Assembly: GCA_964617105.1 (NCBI GenBank)
Contig: CAZTWC010000198.1
Location: 1 to 7,082, forward strand
From: CAZTWC01 sp964617105 [NCBI: uncultured Myxococcia bacterium]
Lineage (GTDB): Bacteria > CAZTWC01
Length of the DNA stretch: 7,082 nucleotides
Direction: 5' to 3'
Shown here: positions 1 through 5,885 of the stretch, piece by piece
Position numbering within the stretch: the first letter of the stretch is position 1
Layout: every line of letters starts with the position of its first letter
The notes under the pieces: generated by a model
The model's input: only the letters and a program-made list of their open reading frames with translations
Told to the model about the DNA's origin: nothing
The model's database searches: none
Position numbers and translations under genes: made by a program

Positions 1-1
1 T

Positions 2-1726
2 ATCTTTTTCCTTTTCTCTGCCTATTCCAAGCACTCATTTATCATGGCGCCAGTGGCGGCGGCGCTATTTCTCTGGCTCAGAGATAAAAAACTCTCCCTG
101 TTTTTTTCCGCTTTTTTTGGTTTTACATCTTTGTCTATATTTATTGGTGTCAACCTGTCCACCAACTGGGAGTTCTATTATCATCTGGTTAAGTATAACG
201 CCTTTTACGGCCCGCTTACTCAAACTATCTATCTACTTATCTCCTTTTTGCTGTTTATCTCCCCGTTAATTTTCCTGGCCCTCATCTATCTTGAACCGAA
301 AAATAGGGGTGAAACCCGGCTGGACCTGTGGAGTATATACCTGATTTTAACTACCATATTTTCCCTTATACAAATTAGGAAACTGGATCCTGAACTACAT
401 TATTTCATGGAATTTTTTGCTGCCTCCCTGGTGGTACTGGGCCGAGGGCTGCCAGAAAAAAGCAGAAACCCGGATCTCCCCCTGTCGGGCCGCCTGATCT
501 TTCTTTACTCTCTAAGCCGTTTTTATTTACCTCTCCTTTTAACCTGGATAGCAACTTACAGTTTGCTGTTTTTGGGAGTGGTTATTTCAAAGTGGGAACT
601 CCCTTACTCCTCTTTACTGACTCTGTTTGAGAAGGAAAGTTCCGATGCCAGACAAATATTAAACAATTTTATCCAGTTGGGGATATTTCATCTTTTGCCA
701 GCAATAGTGCTAAAATTACAATTTTCCGCTGTGTCCGACTCTATTGAGAGCCAAAAAACCTTGCCAAACTATAGAGATAACCACCTCTATTGGGCGGGAA
801 TAGTGGTGGCGGTTTTGCTGCTTTTGCTAGCCGCCCTTTTTCCTTTCCCTTTTTACACTGGCGAAGAGTTGTATGATCTCCCTTACGATCGTCCCTTTCT
901 GGGTTGTTTGGCGGTTTTAATTAGCGTAATAGTAGCCGGGGCAGTTTATCCAATTATCTCTGCAATTGCCAATTGTACCATACGGGCACCCAAAAAATGG
1001 CACTATCTGTTTTCCTCCCCCTATATCTGGTTGTTTCTCTTTTCTATTTTTAATTTTTACCTGCTGTTACCCATCACCACGTTCTCGCTTCCCTCCAGTT
1101 ATGAGAATCTAGCAGTAGATAAAAAACTGCAACATTACGCCAAAGAGGCTAAAGGAAATGTTTTGGATGATCAATCCTCTCATCTCATCCTGGCAGGGCA
1201 TGAGGGCTCTCCGGAAAAATTTATTATCAAGGAGATGAAAGACTCTGGAATGGTAAAGAACGATGACCTGTTGGAGTTGTGCCGAGAGAAAAGATACCAC
1301 TATATTATCAAATATAAAGAATTCTATGGGGTGGAGTGTCTCTCCCAGTTGATAAAATTTGTTGATAAACAGTCAGGTAAGCCCAAGTCAACCAGCAAAT
1401 CTTTTCCCAGTAAATTAAACCGCATTTCTTTTCAAATCAACCAGTGTTTTGCTAATGCTGAGGATCAAGCCAGCCGCTATGCTCTGGTTATAATAGATAA
1501 AGTAAAAAAGCGTCTGGATCTAAATCCCCATATCTTAACCGTGTTTGAACGACTAGAAACCCAGATTGGCTCCAATTACCAGGTCTATTATGACTCTATG
1601 GATGATGATCCTTTTAAAAGTTGCCTGCTCCAGGACTACAAACTCATTGAAGTTTTGCCTGCTGTCAAGGGAAGCACCTTTATCTTTCGCTATCCGGTAG
1701 TCTGGCTGGTTTACGAGAAGCAGTAA
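2..1726 (+). CDS. Polytopic membrane protein, probable GT-C (PMT/ArnT-like) glycosyltransferase, 5'-partial
   Basis: The frame is open to the left edge, and the residues before the ATG at 44 already look like membrane protein, so that ATG is probably internal and the true start lies outside the window. Counting from that Met, about nine hydrophobic segments are seen (roughly 18-36, 60-83, 94-110, 120-136, 154-182, 207-225, 248-270, 285-311, 325-349). A soluble C-terminal domain follows (about 350-560). A Ser-Lys-His-Ser then Ala-Pro pattern at the very start, HYFMEF at 119-124, and a tail with ILAG at 382-385 and YHYII at 418-422 resemble PMT/ArnT-type (GT39/GT83-like) glycosyltransferases, which use polyprenyl-phosphate sugars on the outer face of the membrane. 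The catalytic acidic loop of that family would lie in the missing N-terminus, so activity cannot be judged. The gene converges with the MBOAT gene and also suggests an envelope role. The family call is from recalled patterns; an O-antigen-ligase-like or uncharacterised membrane protein is the alternative. Confidence 0.6.
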   Translation: MFFLFSAYSKHSFIMAPVAAALFLWLRDKKLSLFFSAFFGFTSLSIFIGVNLSTNWEFYYHLVKYNAFYGPLTQTIYLLISFLLFISPLIFLALIYLEPKNRGETRLDLWSIYLILTTIFSLIQIRKLDPELHYFMEFFAASLVVLGRGLPEKSRNPDLPLSGRLIFLYSLSRFYLPLLLTWIATYSLLFLGVVISKWELPYSSLLTLFEKESSDARQILNNFIQLGIFHLLPAIVLKLQFSAVSDSIESQKTLPNYRDNHLYWAGIVVAVLLLLLAALFPFPFYTGEELYDLPYDRPFLGCLAVLISVIVAGAVYPIISAIANCTIRAPKKWHYLFSSPYIWLFLFSIFNFYLLLPITTFSLPSSYENLAVDKKLQHYAKEAKGNVLDDQSSHLILAGHEGSPEKFIIKEMKDSGMVKNDDLLELCREKRYHYIIKYKEFYGVECLSQLIKFVDKQSGKPKSTSKSFPSKLNRISFQINQCFANAEDQASRYALVIIDKVKKRLDLNPHILTVFERLETQIGSNYQVYYDSMDDDPFKSCLLQDYKLIEVLPAVKGSTFIFRYPVVWLVYEKQ

Positions 1727-1739
1727 CCTTAGGGCTCCC

Positions 1740-3164
1740 TTAAAACTGAAAATAGATAAAGGGGATATGATTCACGTTCCAGGCCATCACCAATATAAAC
1801 AATGATACGGTGACCAAAAAGGATTTCATGGCTGGGGATAGTTTTAAAAACAGATAGGGAGACCTGATTCTCTTCTGGGGCAAGTCGATTATCAATGTTA
1901 ACCCGACTACATATATAAAGAGTTCCCAGCCGGCGTAGGTAAAATGCCAGGGATTGACAAAAAGGGTGGAAACCATCTGGCCCGCTTCAAAAAAAGTGGG
2001 CGCCCGAAAGACGTTCCAGGCCATCATCACCGCAATCATCACCAAAACCCAGCATATGGGAGACAAAACCAATATGTCTAAAATACGGTGCGGAGTTTTA
2101 ATGCCATATTTAGACCATAGTCCTCTGATTATCCTTTCGGTAAAGATATAACTAAAAAACAGTATTCCCAGGGTGACATTGCTGGAGTCGGCGCCATGCC
2201 ACAGACCAATCATAATAAAAGCGAACAATAGATTCAATTGGGCCCGGACAGAGCCTTTTTTACTGCCTCCCATGGAGAAATAGAGATAATCTCTGATCCA
2301 GGTGGTAAAGGAGATATGCCAGCGGGTCCAAAATTCTCCAATACTCCGGGAGAAATAGGGCTGGGTAAAATTTCTCATCAAGTTAAAACCAAAGATCTTG
2401 GCAGTTCCCCGGGCAATATCGCTGTAACCGGCAAAATCGCAATAGATCTGTAAAGCAAAGAAAATATGAGCCTGGAACACCTGGTCGGCACTGTGGGCCA
2501 TTGGATCGTTGAAAACTTTACAGACGGTTGGATCAACGATATCTGCTATGGCGACTTTGCGCAACATACCTATGAGGATCAATAAAATTCCCTTGCGCAC
2601 CTGGTCGGCGCTGACAGTTCGTTTTTGCTCGATTTGGGGTAAAAGCCGGCCCCCTCTCTCAATTGGGCCCGCCACCAATTGGGGGAAAAATGAAACATAG
2701 AGAGCAAAGTTGATAAAATCATAGGAGGGTTTGATTTTACCCCGGTACACATCAATGGTGTAGGCCAAGGTTTGGAAGGTATAAAAAGAGATCCCCACCG
2801 GTAAAATAATATTTAGACTGTAAGAATTGACATGCAAGCCAAAGAGTTGAAGAGTCTCAGAAAAAGAGGATACAAAAAAGTTGACGTATTTGAAAAAGCC
2901 TAAAATTCCCAGGTTGGTACAGCAACTGATGGCCAGGTAAAAATCTTTTTTAGACTGCTCAGAGGAGGACTGTATGCGCTGAGCGCAAAAAAAGTCAACC
3001 ACGGTGGAGAGGGCCAAAAGTGAACAAAAACGGTAATCCCAATATCCATAGAAAAAATAGGAGGCTCCTAAAAGAAGGATATTTTGCCACCTGTGCTTCA
3101 ACAGGTAATAGGTAGGCAGCATTACTGCTAAAAAAATGAAGAAATCTACAGTGTTAAAAAGCAT
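1740..3164 (-). CDS. AlgI-type MBOAT family membrane-bound O-acyltransferase
   Basis: This complete 474-residue multi-pass protein is of normal AlgI/PatA length. AlgI-type MBOAT enzymes move an acyl (often acetyl) group across the cytoplasmic membrane onto exported polysaccharide, peptidoglycan or lipid. Visible signatures are the opening MLFN with a hydrophobic segment, SYFFYGYWD (35-43), GISFYTFQTLAYTIDVYRG (124-142), FFPQLVAGPIER (159-170), DFAGYSDIARG (243-253), GEFWTRWHIS (276-285), RDYLYFSMGG (291-300), GLWHGA (320-325) and the closing PFIYFQF. The two family histidines are present, H283 and the catalytic-type H323. The start is supported by the conserved MLFN opening, but no Shine-Dalgarno is seen; a promoter candidate sits almost against the ATG. 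The region after H323 is divergent from the usual W-x-x-x-W-G-x-x-H-G pattern. No AlgJ/AlgX or other SGNH-type partner is seen on either side, so the acceptor is unknown. The family is secure; the substrate is not. Confidence 0.93.
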   Translation of the reverse strand: MLFNTVDFFIFLAVMLPTYYLLKHRWQNILLLGASYFFYGYWDYRFCSLLALSTVVDFFCAQRIQSSSEQSKKDFYLAISCCTNLGILGFFKYVNFFVSSFSETLQLFGLHVNSYSLNIILPVGISFYTFQTLAYTIDVYRGKIKPSYDFINFALYVSFFPQLVAGPIERGGRLLPQIEQKRTVSADQVRKGILLILIGMLRKVAIADIVDPTVCKVFNDPMAHSADQVFQAHIFFALQIYCDFAGYSDIARGTAKIFGFNLMRNFTQPYFSRSIGEFWTRWHISFTTWIRDYLYFSMGGSKKGSVRAQLNLLFAFIMIGLWHGADSSNVTLGILFFSYIFTERIIRGLWSKYGIKTPHRILDILVLSPICWVLVMIAVMMAWNVFRAPTFFEAGQMVSTLFVNPWHFTYAGWELFIYVVGLTLIIDLPQKRIRSPYLFLKLSPAMKSFLVTVSLFILVMAWNVNHIPFIYFQF

Positions 3165-3172
3165 ATAAGAAA

Positions 3173-3201
3173 AGTATTGATCAAAGCCATCTACCCGTCA
3201 A
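3173..3201 (-). promoter_or_regulatory. Candidate sigma-70-type promoter of the MBOAT gene, near-leaderless
   Basis: On the minus strand, TTGACG (plus-strand 3196-3201) matches the -35 box at five of six positions. After a 17-base spacer, AATACT (3173-3178) matches the -10 box at four of six. The expected start would be an A at about 3166, only two bases before the ATG at 3164-3162. This fits the absence of a ribosome-binding site before the gene. Inferred from consensus only. Confidence 0.45.
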
Positions 3202-3264
3202 GTAAAAAGCCCAACTACTCTAGTTCCTGTCTGAAAACCCCTTCTGCTACGAATTCTCGGATGG

Positions 3265-3291
3265 GAACTCTGAGCTCCTCAAATTGAGTTC
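3265..3291. repeat. Imperfect inverted repeat upstream of the operon promoter
   Basis: GAACTC at 3265-3270 pairs exactly with GAGTTC at 3286-3291. Inside it TGAG (3271-3274) pairs with CTCA (3278-3281) around a CTC loop, leaving AATT as a bulge on one side. No T-run follows on either strand, so it is not a typical terminator. It lies about nine bases upstream of the putative -35 box of the ligase operon, which would suit a regulator-binding site, but chance cannot be excluded. Confidence 0.3.
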
Positions 3292-3299
3292 TAAAATGC

Positions 3300-3329
3300 T
3301 TGCCTCGGCGGGTATTGCTATGTTAAATT
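3300..3329 (+). promoter_or_regulatory. Candidate promoter of the ligase / chain-elongation operon
   Basis: TTGCCT (3300-3305) is a four-of-six -35 match. TAAATT (3324-3329) is a four-of-six -10 match after an 18-base spacer, helped by a TG one base upstream (3321-3322, extended -10). Transcription would begin near the A at 3336, giving a leader of about 25 bases that carries the ribosome-binding site at 3349-3353. The boxes are modest, so this is only the best candidate in the gap. Confidence 0.3.
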
Positions 3330-3348
3330 ATTTCAAACAAACACTGGC

Positions 3349-3353
3349 AAGGA
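3349..3353 (+). promoter_or_regulatory. Ribosome-binding site that favours the ATG at 3361
   Basis: AAGGA (3349-3353) is seven bases before the ATG at 3361 but only four before the TTG at 3358. The spacing makes ATG the better start, one codon inside the longest reading frame. Confidence 0.6.
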
Positions 3354-3360
3354 AAGATTG

Positions 3361-4644
3361 ATGTTTAACCCAAAAATAGAGCAGATAGATGCCCATGATT
3401 TGCAAAAACTGCAATTGGTAAGAATGCAGGAGGTGTTATCAAGGGTCTATGCCCATTCGCCCCTTTATAGGGACAAATTTGACCAGGCTGGAGTAAAACC
3501 GGAACAGTTACGCTGCCTGGATGATCTGCGGCGTTTTCCCTTTACCTGCAAACAGGATCTGCGTGATTGCTGGCCCTATGGCACCTTTGCGGTTCCCATG
3601 GAACAGATTGACAAGATCCACACCACCTCTGGCACCACCGGAAAACCTACGGTTATCGGTTTTACTAAAAATGACTGGAACGATGTGATAGAGATGGCAG
3701 CCAGGGGCATGCGGGCTTCAACTATCTCAGCCGGGGATATTGTTCAAAATACCACCCCTTATGGTCTATTTTTCGCTGGTGCATCAACCCAGGGCGGGGC
3801 GGAGAAAGCCGGCGCCGCTGTTATTCCAATGGGGCCTGGCAATCCTGAACAGCAACTGTTTTTTATTAAAAATTTAAAGCCCACAGTAATTATGGGTGTG
3901 CCTTCCTTTATTCTAACCCTGGCCAATTATGCCCGGGCCACCGGATTTGATCCAGCCTCCAGTTCGCTGAAAAAGGCTTTTCTTTTAGGTGAACCTATTA
4001 CCGAAGCCACCATGGAAAGGATCGAAACGGCCTGGGGCATAAAAGCCTATTCTGGTTACGGCATAACCGAAATAGGGGCGTCCGGCACCTGTCCGGAGCG
4101 AGATGGGTACCATTGGTCGGCAGATATTGTTTACCTGGAAATTCTCGATTTTGAAAGCGGTGAACCGGTAAAACCGGGAGAAAAAGGGGAAGCGGTTTAC
4201 ACCACCCTTACAAGACAGGGAGTGCCATTGATTCGCTTCAGGAGCCGGGATATTATCTCTCGCATGGAGAGTTGCCCCTGTGGACGCACTTTGCCCAAAA
4301 TATCCTTTATTGAAGGCCGGCTGGATGACCGAACCAAAATACGCGGTACCCTGATTCTTCCGCGTGAAATTGAGGAAGCGATCTTAAAGATCTCTCAGGT
4401 GGAGAACTACCTGGCGGTGGTGGACAATAAGGGCGATATGGATATCCTGACTGTTTATGTCAAATCAAGTAAAGATATGGCTAAAGAGATTACTCAACGG
4501 GTAAAGGCTCTCACCAACCTCACTCCAAATCAAGTGATCCAGGTGGAGGAGATCCCCCGGGGAGAGAGGAAGATGAAACGGTTTATAGATGGTCGTAATC
4601 CTACGAAAAGCGATTTGGAAATATTAAATAGGGTGAAAAAATGA
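3361..4644 (+). CDS. Phenylacetate-CoA-ligase-like (PaaK family) adenylate-forming enzyme
   Basis: The product has 427 residues, the usual PaaK length. PaaK enzymes use ATP to form an acyl-AMP and then an acyl-CoA from arylacetic or other carboxylic acids in the cytosol. The N-terminal PaaK pattern SPLYRDKF (33-40) is followed by the P-loop TTSGTTGKPT (88-97), YGLFFAGAS (134-142), YGITEIG (233-239), RFRSRD (292-297) with D297, GRLDDRTKIRG (319-329), and a C-terminal lid segment with GERKMKRFID (401-410), where K404 aligns with the family lysine. C244, H251, C305 and C307 match a Cys-His-CxC arrangement common in this family and possibly bind metal. The acyl-pocket loop reads GASTQGGAE instead of the PaaK-like GLGxHYGAE, so phenylacetate should not be assumed. 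The gene leads an operon and its stop overlaps the next start (ATGA), implying its product is used with the elongation enzymes. A TTG at 3358 is a less likely start. Other family options include a non-aryl acyl-CoA ligase or an AMP-transferring relative such as coenzyme F390 synthetase. Confidence 0.88.
   Translation: MFNPKIEQIDAHDLQKLQLVRMQEVLSRVYAHSPLYRDKFDQAGVKPEQLRCLDDLRRFPFTCKQDLRDCWPYGTFAVPMEQIDKIHTTSGTTGKPTVIGFTKNDWNDVIEMAARGMRASTISAGDIVQNTTPYGLFFAGASTQGGAEKAGAAVIPMGPGNPEQQLFFIKNLKPTVIMGVPSFILTLANYARATGFDPASSSLKKAFLLGEPITEATMERIETAWGIKAYSGYGITEIGASGTCPERDGYHWSADIVYLEILDFESGEPVKPGEKGEAVYTTLTRQGVPLIRFRSRDIISRMESCPCGRTLPKISFIEGRLDDRTKIRGTLILPREIEEAILKISQVENYLAVVDNKGDMDILTVYVKSSKDMAKEITQRVKALTNLTPNQVIQVEEIPRGERKMKRFIDGRNPTKSDLEILNRVKK
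4630..4633 (+). promoter_or_regulatory. Ribosome-binding site of the homocitrate-synthase-like gene, inside the ligase gene
   Basis: AGGG (4630-4633), inside the last codons of the ligase gene, is seven bases before the ATG at 4641. With the ATGA stop/start overlap this indicates translational coupling. Confidence 0.55.
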
Positions 4645-5885
4645 GTGAGCAAAATATTTATGACAATAATGCCAGGCTGTCGGGCCTGAAACACTTAAGG
4701 GGAAAACAAGTCAAAATTTGGGACTGCACCTTAAGGGATGGCGAGCAGGCTCCGGGAGTTAGTTTTAATCCTAAGGAAAAAATCAAACTAGCCAAAGCCC
4801 TGGACGCGGCTGGAGTGGCTATTTTGGATGCTGCCATGCCCATAGTTTCAGAATATGAGCGCCAGGCTCTGCGGGGGATGGTTGAAGCAGATCTAAAGGC
4901 GGAAATCGGCGCCACTGTCAGAACTGAAGAAATAGATATAAATTTGGCCAAAGAGTGCGGCGTCGAATGGGTGTATATGTTTCTCTCCACCAGTCCCATC
5001 CATCTCTACCATAAATTTGGCATCCAGGAAGATCAAGCCCGGGAAAAAGCCCTGAAATATGCAGATTATGCCCATAAAAAAGGGTTGAAAGTGACTTATA
5101 TCGCCGAAGATAGTGCCCGCTCCAATCCAGAATACCTGATCACCCTGTTTACCGATTTACACCAGGCCGGAGTGGAAAGAATAATGATCTGCGATACCGT
5201 AGGGGTGTTCACCACATCTACGGCCATAAAAGAATTTATCGCCGAAATATTGAATAATACTCCCAAAGAAATAGTTTACGGCATCCACTGCCACAACGAT
5301 TTTGGCCTGGCGGCAGCCAATACTCTGGCAGCCATGGAGAGTGGGGCCAAATTCCCTACCGTTACCATGAACGGCCTGGGAGAAAGAAGCGGTAACGCCC
5401 CTCTGGAACAAGTGGTTATGGCCCTGGAAAAATCTGGAGTTTCTACCGGGATCCATCTGAACAAACTAGATGAACTATCCAAACTAGTGGCTCATTCAGC
5501 CGGGATTTTCCCCTCTCCCAGCCAACCAATAGTTGGATTCAACGCCTTTAGACACGAATCCGGCACTCACGCCCAGACGGTAATCGAGGATCCTAAAACT
5601 TACGAACCTATCCAGCCGGAGGAGGTGGGGCGCAAGCGGGAGTTTGTGATTGGCAAACACGCCGGCAAAAAACAAGTTGAGTTGCTGTTGCAAGATTACG
5701 GTATCCACGCCAACAAAGAGCAGTTAAAAAACATTACCCGGCAACTGAAAAACCGCAAAGAAACTCGGGAAAAACCTAGAATATCCCAGATGGAAGAAAG
5801 ATTAGATTATTACTATAATCACCAGTTGGGAATATCCCACAATACCCTGTTAAAGATCGCCTCTGAGGTTATTGATGAAGATTGA
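4641..5885 (+). CDS. Homocitrate / 2-isopropylmalate synthase-family (DRE-TIM) acyltransferase
   Basis: This 414-residue cytosolic enzyme belongs to the family that condenses acetyl-CoA (or a related acyl-CoA) with a 2-oxo acid to give a 2-alkylmalate. The TIM-barrel signature DCTLRDGEQAPG (28-39) supplies R32 and metal ligand D33. HCHND (216-220) gives the metal histidines H216 and H218. TSPIHLYHKFG (117-127), DTVG (185-188), GLGERSGNAPLE (245-256), HESGTHA (305-311, with catalytic-type H310) and GRKREFVIGKHAG (330-342) are also present. The SPIHL and GERSGNAPLEQVVMAL stretches look more like NifV/AksA/homocitrate synthases than classic LeuA. The protein stops soon after the C-terminal helices, so the LeuA feedback domain (about 120 residues) is absent. 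At 63-67 it reads DAAMP where relatives usually have E-x-G-x-P. It overlaps the ligase by 4 bases and the LeuC-like gene by 11. The substrate could be 2-oxoglutarate, pyruvate, a branched or aromatic 2-oxo acid, or something unusual. Confidence 0.88.
   Translation: MSEQNIYDNNARLSGLKHLRGKQVKIWDCTLRDGEQAPGVSFNPKEKIKLAKALDAAGVAILDAAMPIVSEYERQALRGMVEADLKAEIGATVRTEEIDINLAKECGVEWVYMFLSTSPIHLYHKFGIQEDQAREKALKYADYAHKKGLKVTYIAEDSARSNPEYLITLFTDLHQAGVERIMICDTVGVFTTSTAIKEFIAEILNNTPKEIVYGIHCHNDFGLAAANTLAAMESGAKFPTVTMNGLGERSGNAPLEQVVMALEKSGVSTGIHLNKLDELSKLVAHSAGIFPSPSQPIVGFNAFRHESGTHAQTVIEDPKTYEPIQPEEVGRKREFVIGKHAGKKQVELLLQDYGIHANKEQLKNITRQLKNRKETREKPRISQMEERLDYYYNHQLGISHNTLLKIASEVIDED
5865..5868 (+). promoter_or_regulatory. 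Ribosome-binding site that favours the ATG at 5875
   Basis: GAGG (5865-5868) is six bases before the ATG at 5875. The alternative in-frame ATG at 5887 has only a weak GAAG at similar distance. The choice adds four N-terminal residues and gives an 11-base overlap with the upstream gene. Confidence 0.5.

Noticed and set aside
44-46. ATG at 44 as the true start of the left membrane protein
   Set aside because: The frame is open to base 2 and the upstream residues continue a membrane-protein pattern; the gene is cut by the window edge.
1109-1300. Minus-strand 63-codon frame in the membrane-protein gene
   Set aside because: It is antisense to the soluble C-terminal domain and has no recognisable features.
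1727-1742. Terminator between the convergent genes
   Set aside because: AGGG and CCCT are present but separated by only two bases, too tight for a hairpin loop, and no clear T-run follows on either strand.
1954-2700. Plus-strand reading frames of 63-71 codons at 1954-2151, 2238-2453 and 2509-2700
   Set aside because: They lie antisense inside the well-supported MBOAT gene and their products show no family features.
3358-3360. TTG at 3358 as the ligase start
   Set aside because: It sits only four bases from the ribosome-binding site, while the adjacent ATG at 3361 is at seven.
4379-4391. Palindrome GATCTTAAAGATC as a regulatory site
   Set aside because: It is within the ligase coding sequence at ordinary codons; most simply chance.
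4554-4564. CCCCGGGG-like palindrome near the end of the ligase gene
   Set aside because: It encodes the expected Ile-Pro-Arg-Gly of the C-terminal lid region and needs no other explanation.
4658-5708. Minus-strand frames of 60-113 codons over the synthase gene
   Set aside because: Antisense shadows of a strongly conserved coding sequence; products are low-complexity or meaningless.
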